A stretch of DNA of 64,000 nucleotides from Streptomyces filipinensis (GCF_014649495.1 NZ_BMTD01000020.1:1-64000); one strand, 5' to 3'; shown: positions 8,407 to 16,689, counted from the first letter of the stretch. Notes: generated from the letters alone by a model not told the origin. Made by a program: numbers and translations.

Positions 8407-9132
8407 ATGGCCAAGCTCGAACTCCTCCCCGCCGTCGACGTCCGCGACGGCCAGGCCGTCCGTCTCGTGCACGGCGAGTCCGGGACCGAGACCTCCTACG
8501 GCTCCCCCCTGGAGGCCGCCCTCGCCTGGCAGCGCTCCGGCGCCGAGTGGCTGCACCTGGTCGACCTGGACGCCGCCTTCGGCACCGGCGACAACCGTGA
8601 GCTGATCGCCGGGGTCGCGGGGGCCATGGACATCAAGGTGGAACTGTCCGGCGGCATCCGCGACGACGCCTCCCTGGCCGCCGCCCTCGCGACCGGCTGC
8701 ACGCGCGTGAACCTGGGCACCGCCGCCCTGGAGACCCCCGAGTGGGTCGCCAAGGTCATCGCCGAGCACGGCGACAAGATCGCCGTCGGTCTGGACGTGC
8801 GCGGCACCACCCTGCGCGGCCGTGGCTGGACCCGCGACGGCGGCGACCTCTACGAGACGCTGGCGCGCCTGGACAAGGAGGGCTGCGCACGCTACGTCGT
8901 CACGGACATCGCCAAGGACGGCACCCTCCAGGGCCCGAACCTGGAGCTGCTGAAGAACGTGTGCGCCGCCACCGACCGCCCGGTCGTGGCCTCCGGCGGC
9001 GTGTCGTCCCTGGACGACCTCCGCGCCATCGCCGAGCTGGTACCCCTCGGTGTCGAGGGCGCCATCGTCGGGAAGGCCCTGTACGCGAAGGCGTTCACCC
9101 TGGAAGAGGCCTTGGAGGCTGTGTCGTCATGA
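8407..9132 (+). CDS. priA: PriA, dual HisA/TrpF phosphoribosyl isomerase
   Basis: A 241-residue (beta/alpha)8 isomerase. In Streptomyces and mycobacteria this enzyme performs both the HisA reaction (ProFAR to PRFAR) and the TrpF reaction (PRA to CdRP). The PAVDVRDGQAVRL segment at residues 9-21 carries the first catalytic Asp, and VTDIAKDGTLQGPN near 170 carries the second. No separate trpF is present among the trp genes of this window, which fits the dual role. It overlaps the RidA gene by 4 bp (ATGA). Confidence 0.95.
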   Translation: MAKLELLPAVDVRDGQAVRLVHGESGTETSYGSPLEAALAWQRSGAEWLHLVDLDAAFGTGDNRELIAGVAGAMDIKVELSGGIRDDASLAAALATGCTRVNLGTAALETPEWVAKVIAEHGDKIAVGLDVRGTTLRGRGWTRDGGDLYETLARLDKEGCARYVVTDIAKDGTLQGPNLELLKNVCAATDRPVVASGGVSSLDDLRAIAELVPLGVEGAIVGKALYAKAFTLEEALEAVSS

Positions 9133-9521
9133 CGGATGCCGTGCGGCGCGTGCAGAGCGGAAGTCCCTGGGAAGAGAGTTTCGGTTTCGCACGTGCCGTC
9201 GCGGCGGGCGACCGTGTGCTGGTGGCGGGCACGACGTCCTTCCGGGGCGATGTGCTGTACGGCGAGGGCGACCCGTACGAACAGGCCAAGGTGGCCTTCA
9301 CCAGCGCCGTCGAGGCGATCGGTGAGTTCGGGCTCGGCATCGGGTCCGTGATCCGGACGCGGATGTACCTGACCCATGCGCGGGACGTGGACGCCGTCGG
9401 CCGGGCGCACAAGGAGATCTTCGACTCCGTACGCCCGGTGTCGACCCTGTTGGTCGTCGAGGGGTTCGTCGACCCGCGCATCCTGGTCGAAGTGGAACTC
9501 GAAGCATTCAGAGGAGCCTGA
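9129..9521 (+). CDS. RidA (YjgF/YER057c) family protein
   Basis: A 130-residue RidA-fold protein. Members of the true RidA subgroup deaminate reactive enamine/imine intermediates made by PLP enzymes; other subgroups lack this activity. The N-terminal strand, AGTTSFRGDV near residue 33, the RTRMYLTHARD segment near 75, and the C-terminal PRILVEVELEAFRG are typical. The family's catalytic Arg is expected in the last block (PRILVEVE). It overlaps priA by 4 bp and precedes hisF by 6 bp. A protective role during His/Trp synthesis is inference. Confidence 0.88.
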   Translation: MTDAVRRVQSGSPWEESFGFARAVAAGDRVLVAGTTSFRGDVLYGEGDPYEQAKVAFTSAVEAIGEFGLGIGSVIRTRMYLTHARDVDAVGRAHKEIFDSVRPVSTLLVVEGFVDPRILVEVELEAFRGA

Positions 9522-9527
9522 GCAGTC

Positions 9528-10283
9528 ATGACCCTGGCGGTCCGAGTCATCCCCTGCCTGGACGTGGACAACGGCCGGGTCGTCAAGGGCGTCAACTTCC
9601 AGAACCTGCGTGACGCCGGTGACCCCGTCGAGATGGCCAAGGTGTACGACACCGAGGGCGCCGACGAGTTGACGTTCCTGGACATCACCGCGTCCTCCGG
9701 CAACCGGGAGACGACGTACGACGTGGTGCGCCGCACCGCCGAGCAGGTGTTCATCCCGCTGACGGTCGGCGGCGGCGTCCGCACGGCCGAGGACGTGGAC
9801 AAGCTGCTGCGGGCGGGTGCCGACAAGGTGGGCGTGAACACCGCCGCGATCGCCCGCCCCGACCTGATCCGTGAGATCGCCGAGCGCTTCGGCCGGCAGG
9901 TGCTGGTGCTGTCGGTGGACGCGCGCCGCACCGAGTCGGGTGCGTTCGAGGTGACCACCCACGGCGGCCGGCGCGGCACCGGCATCGACGCCGTGGAGTG
10001 GGCGCACCGGGCCGCCGAGCTGGGCGCGGGCGAGATCCTGCTGAACTCGATGGACGCGGACGGCACCAAGGACGGCTACGACCTGGAGATGATCGCGGCG
10101 GTCCGCACGCACGTGACCGTCCCGGTGATCGCCTCCGGCGGCGCCGGCAGGCTGGCCGACTTCCCGCCGGCCGTCCGGGCGGGCGCGGACGCGGTGCTGG
10201 CCGCGTCGGTCTTCCACTTCGGTGATCTGCGGATCGGCGAGGTGAAGCAGACGCTGCGCGAGGCGGGCCACCCGGTGCGGTGA
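9528..10283 (+). CDS. hisF: imidazole glycerol phosphate synthase, cyclase subunit
   Basis: HisF condenses PRFAR with HisH-derived ammonia to form imidazole glycerol phosphate and AICAR. At 251 residues it is of normal size. The catalytic aspartates are visible in IPCLDVDNGRVVKG (Asp11) and LSVDARR (about Asp130), and GGGVRTAEDV and ASGGAGRLADF bind phosphate. It ends the his operon, and a strong hairpin follows at 10300. Confidence 0.97.
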   Translation: MTLAVRVIPCLDVDNGRVVKGVNFQNLRDAGDPVEMAKVYDTEGADELTFLDITASSGNRETTYDVVRRTAEQVFIPLTVGGGVRTAEDVDKLLRAGADKVGVNTAAIARPDLIREIAERFGRQVLVLSVDARRTESGAFEVTTHGGRRGTGIDAVEWAHRAAELGAGEILLNSMDADGTKDGYDLEMIAAVRTHVTVPVIASGGAGRLADFPPAVRAGADAVLAASVFHFGDLRIGEVKQTLREAGHPVR

Positions 10284-10299
10284 CGCCGCGCTGAGCGCG

Positions 10300-10328
10300 G
10301 GCCCCGGTCGCCTCTGGTGGCCGGGGCC
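10300..10328 (+). terminator. his operon terminator
   Basis: GGCCCCGGTCGCC pairs with GGTGGCCGGGGCC around a 3-nt loop (13 bp including wobble pairs), followed by TTCTTC. It lies 17 bp after hisF and before the ArsR promoter. Confidence 0.8.
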
Positions 10329-10343
10329 TTCTTCGGACCAGAT

Positions 10344-10389
10344 GCGAAAGAGAAGTTGCGCAAAATCAGTTGTGCAATTTTTCTTTCGC
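10344..10389. promoter_or_regulatory. 46-bp palindromic operator of the ArsR-MFS operon
   Basis: An imperfect dyad centred at 10366/10367. The outer 20 bp of each arm match at 17 positions, from GCGAAAGA on the left to TCTTTCGC on the right, and the cores are TTGCGCAA and TTGTGCAA. It is strikingly AT-rich and ends 17 bp before the regulator's ATG. It is probably the autoregulatory binding site of the ArsR protein. Confidence 0.65.
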
Positions 10390-10405
10390 TTCTACAGTCG
10401 TGGAC

Positions 10406-10993
10406 ATGGCAGGCAAGGAGAACCACCGGATCACCGACATCGGCACCCTCAAGGCGCTCGCGCATCCCCTGCGTATGAAGCTCTACCGGCTCCTGTTCAT
10501 CGCCGGGGCGGCCACCGCGTCCCAGCTCGCCGAGCAGGTGGACGAGGCCGTCTCCCTGGTCAGCTACCACCTGCGCAAGCTCGCCGAGCACGGACTGGTG
10601 GAGGGGGCCGAGCCGCGCAGCGCGGACGCCCGCGAGCGCTGGTGGCAACCGGCCTCCGACGGCGTCTCCATCCGCGAGGAGGACTTCCAGGACGCCCCCG
10701 AGAAGGTGGCGGCCCACCTGGCGGCCTCGCGCCTGTTCCTGGAGCAGCGGACCGAGATGTACCGCAGGTTCCTCGACGAGCGCACCCACTGGGGAGCGCG
10801 GTGGAACGAGGCGGCCCCGGACTCCGAGTCACTGCTCAGGCTGACCCCCGAGGAGCTGGCCCGGCTCAAGGAGGACCTGACCGACCTGCTCAAGCGCTAC
10901 GACGAGCAGGGGCGCGCCCGTGAGGCCGCCGGCGACACCGAAGGGCGTGAACACGTCGCGCTGCATGTGTACGGCTTCCCGTTCCGCGTCTGA
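10406..10993 (+). CDS. ArsR-family winged-helix transcriptional regulator
   Basis: A 195-residue regulator. The winged helix-turn-helix occupies residues ~10-80: ITDIGTLKALAHPLRMKLYRLL, split here as helices ITDIGTLKALAHPLR and MKLYRLLFI, then ATASQLAEQV and SLVSYHLRKLAEHGLV. The latter is the recognition helix typical of HTH_20/ArsR proteins. No cysteine metal site is obvious. The C-terminal half is helical, probably for dimerisation or ligand binding. ATG 10406 fits the domain boundary. It is co-transcribed with the exporter 15 bp downstream and sits directly behind a long palindrome. Confidence 0.88.
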   Translation: MAGKENHRITDIGTLKALAHPLRMKLYRLLFIAGAATASQLAEQVDEAVSLVSYHLRKLAEHGLVEGAEPRSADARERWWQPASDGVSIREEDFQDAPEKVAAHLAASRLFLEQRTEMYRRFLDERTHWGARWNEAAPDSESLLRLTPEELARLKEDLTDLLKRYDEQGRAREAAGDTEGREHVALHVYGFPFRV

Positions 10994-11008
10994 GAGGACC
11001 CTCCTCGC

Positions 11009-12250
11009 GTGACCGCCACACTCCTCCCGCCGGCGACCGCGCCGCAGGCCCACCGCGACCCCAACGTCCGGCGCTGGCTCGCCGCCTACACCTCCTCCAT
11101 GCTGGGCGACAACGTCTACTACCTCGCCCTGTCCTGGGCCGCCGTACGCGCCGGGACCCCGGCGCAGGCCGGGTTCGTGATGGCGGCGAGTGCGCTGCCC
11201 AGGGCCGTGCTGATGCTGGGCGGGGGAGTCGTCGCGGACCGGCTCGGGCCGCGCCGGGTCGTCATCGGCAGCGACGCCGTGCGCTGCGCGGCCGTCCTCG
11301 CCGTGGCCGCCCTGCTCTTCCTCACCCGCCCCGGGCTGTGGCCGCTCGCCCTGCTGGCGCTGGTCTTCGGCGCCGTCGACGCCGTCTTCATGCCCGCCGT
11401 GGGCGCCCTGCCGGCCCGCCTCACCGAGAAGGGCCAGCTCGCCCGGGTCCAGGGCATGCGCGGCCTCGCCATACGTTTTTCCAGCGTGGTCGGCGCCCCG
11501 CTCGGCGGGCTCGGTGTGGCCGTCGGCGGCGCGGCGGCGGCCTTCGCGCTCGCCGGGCTGCTCATCGCCGTCTCCGTGCCGCTGCTGCTGTCCGTACGGG
11601 TGCGGGACCTGCCGAAGGAGGACACGCCAGGCGCGGCGGGGACCGTCTGGAGCGACCTGCGCGCCGGGCTGCGCCACATCCGCCGGCACCGCGTCCTCGC
11701 CCCGCTGATGCTGGCCATCGCCCTCGGCGACCTCGGCTTCGTCGGCCCGCTGAACGTCGGCCTGACCCTGCTCGCCGACCGGCGCGGCTGGGGCGCCTCC
11801 GGAATGGGCTGGGTGCTCGCCGGGTTCGGGATCGGTGCGGGAGCCGCCTCGCTGCTGCTGACGGTCCGCGGACGGCTGCCGCGCGCCGGACTGGTCACCG
11901 GGTGCGCGTGCACCGCGGGCTCCGTGGCCGTCGGCGCCCTCGGCTTCGTCCCGACGCTGGCCGCGGCCGTGGGGACGGCCCTGTTCGTCGGCCTGCTCAC
12001 CGGGCTCAGCGGCGCCCTGTGCGGGGCCCTGCTGCAGACCCACTCCGACCCCGCCTGTCTGGGCCGTGTCACCGCAGTCTCCAGCCTGATCAGCCTCGGC
12101 CTGACCCCGCTGAGCATGCCCGTCGCCGCCGCCGCGATCGGCACCTGGGGGCTCGGACCGGTCTACGCGGTCAGCGCCGCCGTCTGCGGCCTCGGCGGGC
12201 TCGTCGCCCTCGTCGTACCGGCCCTGCGCCGCGCGGAACTCCCCGGCTGA
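11009..12250 (+). CDS. MFS transporter, probable drug/metabolite exporter
   Basis: A 413-residue, about 12-helix major facilitator. The N-terminal YTSSMLGDNVYYLALSW segment and the loop VVADRLGPRRVV (motif A-like) near residue 75 resemble the MFS_3/enterobactin-exporter-like group. The GTG start at 11009 follows a GAGAGG ribosome site. It is paired with an ArsR regulator, a common local-control arrangement for exporters. The substrate cannot be read from sequence. Confidence 0.88.
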   Translation: MTATLLPPATAPQAHRDPNVRRWLAAYTSSMLGDNVYYLALSWAAVRAGTPAQAGFVMAASALPRAVLMLGGGVVADRLGPRRVVIGSDAVRCAAVLAVAALLFLTRPGLWPLALLALVFGAVDAVFMPAVGALPARLTEKGQLARVQGMRGLAIRFSSVVGAPLGGLGVAVGGAAAAFALAGLLIAVSVPLLLSVRVRDLPKEDTPGAAGTVWSDLRAGLRHIRRHRVLAPLMLAIALGDLGFVGPLNVGLTLLADRRGWGASGMGWVLAGFGIGAGAASLLLTVRGRLPRAGLVTGCACTAGSVAVGALGFVPTLAAAVGTALFVGLLTGLSGALCGALLQTHSDPACLGRVTAVSSLISLGLTPLSMPVAAAAIGTWGLGPVYAVSAAVCGLGGLVALVVPALRRAELPG

Positions 12251-12253
12251 CCG

Positions 12254-12277
12254 CGGTTCACCCTTTCGGGTGAACCG
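12254..12277. terminator. bidirectional terminator between convergent genes
   Basis: CGGTTCACCC and GGGTGAACCG form a perfect 10-bp stem around a TTTC loop. It lies between the MFS gene (+) and the TIGR03085 gene (-). Confidence 0.75.
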
Positions 12278-12329
12278 GTCGCACCGGATTGCCGCGGGTG
12301 CGGCCCCCGCCGGCTGCCCGACCGCCCGG

Positions 12330-12965
12330 TCAGAGGCCCAGCTGCTTGGACTCGTGCAGCTTGGCGATCGCGTCCGCCTCGCCGTCCACCTGCACCTTCG
12401 CCGCGTTCTGCCGGCCGAACGCGAACATCAGCAGCTCCGACGGCTCTCCGGTCACCGTCACCACCGGCGCACCCCGGTGCGCCACCGCCGTCTGCCCGTC
12501 CGGGCGGCGCAGCACCAGGCCCGTCGGCACACCCCGGCCCACCAGCCGCGCGGTGCGCTCCAGCCGGGACCACAGGGTGTCCTGGAAGACCGGGTCCAGC
12601 TCACGCGGGCTCCAGTCCGGCTGGGCGCGGCGGACGTCCTCGGTGTGGACGTAGAACTCCACGATGTTGGCCGCCTCGTCGATCTGCTTGAGCTGGAAGG
12701 GCGAGAAGCGCGGCGGACCGGTCCGGATCAGCTGGATGAGCTCCTCGTACGGCTTCGCGGTGTACTCGGCCATCACCTTCTCCAGGCGCGGCGCGAGCTG
12801 CTTGATCAGCGCGCCTCCTGCCGCGTCCGGGCGGCGCTCGCGCACGATCACATGCGCGGCCAGGTCCCGGGTCCGCCAGCCCTCGCAGAGGGTCTCGGCG
12901 TCCGGACCGACGGTCTCCAAGAGGTCGGCGAGCAGCAGCCGTTCACGCTTGGCAAAGGTCGACAT
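12330..12965 (-). CDS. TIGR03085-type DinB-like metal-binding protein
   Basis: A 211-residue four-helix DinB/mycothiol-maleylpyruvate-isomerase-like protein. Metal-ligand type features are LCEGWRTRDLAAHVIVRERRPD at residues ~26-47, quoted here as CEGW and DLAAHV, and the EFYVHTEDVRRAQ segment near residue 108. Together these give the His...Glu..His pattern. Members are thought to act with mycothiol, the actinobacterial thiol; the reaction of this subgroup is unknown. It stands alone on the minus strand, back to back with hisI 83 bp away. Confidence 0.85.
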   Translation of the reverse strand: MSTFAKRERLLLADLLETVGPDAETLCEGWRTRDLAAHVIVRERRPDAAGGALIKQLAPRLEKVMAEYTAKPYEELIQLIRTGPPRFSPFQLKQIDEAANIVEFYVHTEDVRRAQPDWSPRELDPVFQDTLWSRLERTARLVGRGVPTGLVLRRPDGQTAVAHRGAPVVTVTGEPSELLMFAFGRQNAAKVQVDGEADAIAKLHESKQLGL

Positions 12966-13048
12966 GCAGTCAGCCTACGACCAGCCGCCGAGTCCGCGCA
13001 GTGGACACGGCACCGGCGCTGTCGTACCCGCGCGGCACAATGGCACCC

Positions 13049-13450
13049 ATGACCAGTACGACCGGGGCACCCCGGCCCAGCAGCCTCGACCCGGAGATCG
13101 CCGCCCGCCTCAAGCGCAGCGCCGACGGCCTCCTGCCCGCCATCGCCCAGCAGTACGACACCGGCGAGGTGCTCATGCTCGGCTGGATGGACGACGAGGC
13201 GCTGCATCGCACGCTGACCACCGGCCGCTGCACCTACTGGTCGCGCAGCCGCCAGGAGTACTGGGTCAAGGGCGACACCTCGGGCCACCTCCAGTGGGTG
13301 AAGTCGGTCGCGCTGGACTGCGACGCCGACACCGTGCTGGTCAAGGTCGACCAGGTGGGCGCGGCCTGCCACACCGGCGCACGCACCTGCTTCGACGAGG
13401 ACGTGCTCCTCAAGGACGCCGATTCCGCCGTCCCGACCACTGATCAGTAA
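13049..13450 (+). CDS. hisI: phosphoribosyl-AMP cyclohydrolase
   Basis: HisI opens the purine ring of PR-AMP in the third step of histidine synthesis. The 133-residue protein is the monofunctional form without a HisE domain. Zinc-ligand cysteines appear in ALDCDADTVLV and GAACHTGARTCF, and the core MLGWMDDEALHRTL and YWSRSRQEYWVKG blocks are intact. ATG 13049 gives the usual start; ATG 13040 is possible. It is unlinked from the his operon but joined to trpE 11 bp downstream. Confidence 0.95.
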   Translation: MTSTTGAPRPSSLDPEIAARLKRSADGLLPAIAQQYDTGEVLMLGWMDDEALHRTLTTGRCTYWSRSRQEYWVKGDTSGHLQWVKSVALDCDADTVLVKVDQVGAACHTGARTCFDEDVLLKDADSAVPTTDQ

Positions 13451-13461
13451 GGTCAGCCGCC

Positions 13462-14955
13462 ATGGACCTAGAGACCTTCCGCAAGCTCGCCACCGACCGG
13501 CGCGTCATCCCGGTCACGCGCAAGCTCCTCGCCGACGGCGACACCCCGGTCGCGCTCTACCGCAAGCTGGCGGCCGAGCGCCCCGGGACCTTCCTCCTGG
13601 AGTCCGCGGAGAACGGCCGCTCGTGGTCCCGGTACTCGTTCGTGGGCGTCCGCAGCGCCGCCACGCTCACCGCGCGGGACGGGCAGGCCCACTGGCTCGG
13701 CACCCCGCCGGTCGGCGTCCCGGTCGACGGCGACCCCCTGGCGGCCCTGCGCGCCACGATCCAGGCCCTGCACACCCCGCACCAGGACGGCCTGCCGCCC
13801 TTCACCGGCGGCATGGTCGGTTACCTGGGCTACGACATCGTCCGCCGCCTGGAGAAGATCGGCCCCGGCGAGCGCGACGACCTGCGGCTCCCCGAGCTGA
13901 CCATGCTCCTGACCAGCGACCTCGCCGTCATGGACCACTGGGAGGGCTCGGTCCTGCTGATCGCCAACGCGATCAACCACAACGACCTGGACACCGGGGT
14001 GGACGAGGCCTACGCCGACGCCGTGGCCCGGCTCGACGCCATGGAGGCCGACCTCGCGCGCGCGGTCCCCCAGCCCCCGGCCGTCCTGCCGCCCTCCGAG
14101 CTGCCCGAGTACACCGCGCTGTGGGGCGGCCCCGACTTCCGGGTGGCCGTCGAGGACATCAAGGAGCGCATCCGCGCGGGCGAGGCCTTCCAGGTGGTGC
14201 CCTCCCAGCGCTTCGAGACCCCGTGCACGGCGAGCGCGCTGGACGTCTACCGCGTCCTGCGGGCCACGAACCCCTCGCCGTACATGTACCTGTTCCGCTT
14301 CGACGGGTTCGACGTCGTCGGCTCGTCCCCCGAGGCCCTGGTGAAGGTCGAGGACGGGCGGGCGATGGTCCACCCCATCGCCGGCACCCGCCCCCGCGGG
14401 GCCACCCCGCAGGAGGACCAGGCCCTCGCCGAGGAGCTGCTCGCCGACCCCAAGGAGCGCGCCGAGCACCTGATGCTCGTCGACCTCGGGCGCAACGACC
14501 TCGGCCGGGTCTGCGAGCCCGGCTCGGTCGAGGTGGTCGACTTCATGTCCATCGAGCGCTACTCGCACGTGATGCACATCGTCTCCACCGTCACCGGCAG
14601 GGTGGCCGAGGGCCGCACCGCCTTCGACGTGCTCACCGCGTGCTTCCCGGCGGGCACCCTCTCCGGTGCCCCCAAGCCCCGCGCGATGCAGATCATCGAC
14701 GAACTGGAGCCGTCCCGGCGCGGCCTGTACGGCGGCTGCGTCGGCTATCTGGACTTCGCCGGCGACTCCGACACCGCGATCGCCATCCGCACGGCCCTCT
14801 TGCGGGGCGGTACCGCCTACGTCCAGGCCGGGGCCGGCATCGTCGCGGACTCCGACCCGGTGGCGGAGGACCAGGAGTGCCGCAACAAGGCGGCGGCGGT
14901 CCTGCGGGCGGTGCACACGGCCAACCGGCTGGGCAGACAGGGCGCTTCCGGCTAG
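13462..14955 (+). CDS. trpE: anthranilate synthase component I
   Basis: TrpE makes anthranilate from chorismate using ammonia supplied by a TrpG partner not present here. The 497-residue protein keeps the tryptophan-feedback site LLESAENG near residue 33 and the catalytic core blocks HPIAGTRPRG near 305, LVDLGRNDLGRV near 341, and GTLSGAPKPRAM near 398. It lies 11 bp after hisI, so histidine and tryptophan genes share a transcript. A strong hairpin follows the stop. Confidence 0.96.
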   Translation: MDLETFRKLATDRRVIPVTRKLLADGDTPVALYRKLAAERPGTFLLESAENGRSWSRYSFVGVRSAATLTARDGQAHWLGTPPVGVPVDGDPLAALRATIQALHTPHQDGLPPFTGGMVGYLGYDIVRRLEKIGPGERDDLRLPELTMLLTSDLAVMDHWEGSVLLIANAINHNDLDTGVDEAYADAVARLDAMEADLARAVPQPPAVLPPSELPEYTALWGGPDFRVAVEDIKERIRAGEAFQVVPSQRFETPCTASALDVYRVLRATNPSPYMYLFRFDGFDVVGSSPEALVKVEDGRAMVHPIAGTRPRGATPQEDQALAEELLADPKERAEHLMLVDLGRNDLGRVCEPGSVEVVDFMSIERYSHVMHIVSTVTGRVAEGRTAFDVLTACFPAGTLSGAPKPRAMQIIDELEPSRRGLYGGCVGYLDFAGDSDTAIAIRTALLRGGTAYVQAGAGIVADSDPVAEDQECRNKAAAVLRAVHTANRLGRQGASG

Positions 14956-14973
14956 GTGGGGCGCTTCTCATAC

Positions 14974-15003
14974 GAACCCCGGGTGACGGTTCGCCCGGGG
15001 TTC
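14974..15003 (+). terminator. hairpin between trpE and the TIGR02234 gene
   Basis: GAACCCCGGG and CCCGGGGTTC form a perfect 10-bp stem with a 10-nt loop, 18 bp after trpE. No T-run follows, so it may attenuate or stabilise the mRNA and need not terminate transcription fully. Confidence 0.6.
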
Positions 15004-15020
15004 AGGCGATAGTGGAGTAC

Positions 15021-15650
15021 GTGACTGCTGTACCTCACCCCCGTACCCAAGCCGCCGCGCCCGCCCGGTCCGGCCGCCGCAGCCTCGCCGTGGCCCTCCT
15101 GTGCGGCGCGCTCGGCGCGGCCGTGGCGCTGCTCGCGACCCGGCAGCGCTGGGCGGCGGGCACCGCGACGGTGGCCGGCGGCGCGTTTCCGCTCACCGCC
15201 AAGGGCAGCGACGTCACGGGCGTCCCCGCGGCCCTCGCCATAGTGGGCCTCGCGGCGCTCGTCGCCGTCTTCGCCGTCCGCCGGGCCGGCCGCGTCGTCG
15301 TCGCCGCACTGCTCACCCTGTCCGGCGCCGGCATCGCCGCCGCCGCCCTCGTGGCCGCTTCCGACAGCTCCGCGCTGGACGAGAAGGCCGCCCAGGCGAG
15401 CGGCGACACCTCCGCCACCGTCGCCGCGCTCAGCCACACCGGCTGGCCGTACGTCGCGGCCGTCGGCGGCGCGCTGATCCTGCTGGCCGGCCTGCTCGCG
15501 CTGCGCTACGGCAGCCTGTGGCCCGCCATGTCGGGCCGCTACGAGCGCGGCACCGACCGCCCGCGCCGCACGGCCCGGCCGGTCGACCCGGAGCGGCCCG
15601 AGGAGATCTGGAAGGCCCTGGACCGTGGCGAGGACCCGACGGGGGCGTGA
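15021..15650 (+). CDS. TIGR02234 tryptophan-associated membrane protein
   Basis: A 209-residue membrane protein with four hydrophobic segments: residues ~20-40, ~70-90, ~95-115 and ~148-168. The final ~40 residues form a charged cytoplasmic tail with EEIWKALDRGEDPT. This matches the Trp_oprn_chp/TIGR02234 family found next to trp genes in actinobacteria. Its function is unknown, and a transport or membrane role in Trp metabolism is only guessed from position. I chose GTG 15021; GTG 15012 is in frame and possible. Confidence 0.85.
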   Translation: MTAVPHPRTQAAAPARSGRRSLAVALLCGALGAAVALLATRQRWAAGTATVAGGAFPLTAKGSDVTGVPAALAIVGLAALVAVFAVRRAGRVVVAALLTLSGAGIAAAALVAASDSSALDEKAAQASGDTSATVAALSHTGWPYVAAVGGALILLAGLLALRYGSLWPAMSGRYERGTDRPRRTARPVDPERPEEIWKALDRGEDPTGA

Positions 15651-15821
15651 CCCCGCGCCGCGGGTGTGGTGAAACAGACGCCACCCCCGCGTCCGGCACG
15701 GGCGCGCGTACGGGACAATGGACGACGAGCGTCCGGCTCGGACAGTGACGGGCGGGCTCGGAGCGGTACGACACGTACGACGCTCCCCTGGGACACGTAC
15801 ACAGCAACGAGGAGCACAGAC

Positions 15822-16082
15822 ATGGCGGGCAGCAGCCACGGCCACGGTCACACCCCGGCCGCCTGGACCGGTGTCATCATTTCCTTCATCGGTTTCTGCG
15901 TCGCGGGCGCCTTCATGGTGATGGCCAACACCGTCGGCTTCTGGGCCGGCATGGTGCTCATCCTCGGCGGCGCTGTGGTCGGCGGCATCATGAAGGCCAT
16001 GGGCCTCGGCGCGGACCCGAAGCCCCTCAAGATGGCCGACGGCCCCCTCGCGACCCGCGAGCCGGCCGGCGCGGAGAGCTGA
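15822..16082 (+). CDS. HGxxPAAW-motif small membrane protein
   Basis: An 86-residue protein beginning with a His/Gly-rich segment and the family-defining HGHTPAAW motif (residues 7-14), then two membrane helices (~15-37 and ~41-60) and a short polar tail. A GAGGAG ribosome site precedes ATG 15822. It sits between trp genes in Streptomyces as a conserved protein of unknown role. Confidence 0.88.
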   Translation: MAGSSHGHGHTPAAWTGVIISFIGFCVAGAFMVMANTVGFWAGMVLILGGAVVGGIMKAMGLGADPKPLKMADGPLATREPAGAES

Positions 16083-16099
16083 GCGCACCTGTCTGCTTC

Positions 16100-16148
16100 C
16101 CCGAGGGGCGGCCCGGCACCTGTCACAGGGTGCGGGCCGCCCCTCGGG
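16100..16148 (+). terminator. strong terminator after the HGxxPAAW gene
   Basis: A perfect 16-bp GC-rich stem (16100-16115 with 16133-16148) encloses a 17-nt loop, starting 17 bp after the stop codon. Confidence 0.85.
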
Positions 16149-16192
16149 CGTTCCACCGCGCACGCCACCGGCCCAAAGGAGACAATGCTCGG

Positions 16193-16645
16193 GTGAACGC
16201 CGACAGTCACCCCCTGCCGCGGACCGCCCCCTGGCCCACCGCGTCCGTACCCGCGTGGCGGCGCCTGGCCGTCCCGGCGGCCGTCCTCACGGCCGTCGCC
16301 GCAGCCTTCGCCTACGTCGGTGCCGTCGACCCGAACGAACCCGGTCACTACCCGGTCTGCCCGCTGTACCGGCTCACCGGCCTGTACTGCCCCGGCTGCG
16401 GCGGCCTGCGCAGCGCGCACGCCTTCGTCCACGGCGACCTCCTCACCGCCCTGCGCGACAACGCGCTGGGCGTGGCCGCCTACCTGGGCTTCGCCGTGCT
16501 GTGGGCCGTGTGGGCGGTCCGCGCGGCCCGCGGCCGGCCCCTGCGGGTGGGCCTGGGACCGGCGCACCTGTGGGCGGCCGGCGCGGTGCTGCTGGTGTTC
16601 ACGGTCGTCCGGAACCTGCCGTCGGGCGGCTGGCTGCATCCCTGA
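16193..16645 (+). CDS. DUF2752 membrane protein
   Basis: A 150-residue protein with three hydrophobic segments. The DUF2752 signature is visible as CPLYRLTGLYCPGCGGLRSAHAF near residues 60-82; its cores are CPLYRLTG and YCPGCGGLRS. The GTG start at 16193 lies 12 nt after AAAGGAG. The family is widespread in actinobacteria and Bacteroidetes; the conserved cysteines hint at a redox or metal role, but none is established. Confidence 0.85.
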   Translation: MNADSHPLPRTAPWPTASVPAWRRLAVPAAVLTAVAAAFAYVGAVDPNEPGHYPVCPLYRLTGLYCPGCGGLRSAHAFVHGDLLTALRDNALGVAAYLGFAVLWAVWAVRAARGRPLRVGLGPAHLWAAGAVLLVFTVVRNLPSGGWLHP

Positions 16646-16653
16646 CCGAGCGA

Positions 16654-16689
16654 GGGACGTCCAGGGACCAGGCGGGGGACGTCCAGGGA
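16654..16689 (+). promoter_or_regulatory. paired palindromes upstream of trpC
   Basis: A 14-bp word containing the perfect 8-bp palindrome GGACGTCC occurs at 16654-16667 and again at 16676-16689. The period of 22 bp is two helical turns. The pair lies 113-148 bp before trpC and may be an operator for the trpC-M-B-A unit. Confidence 0.45.
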
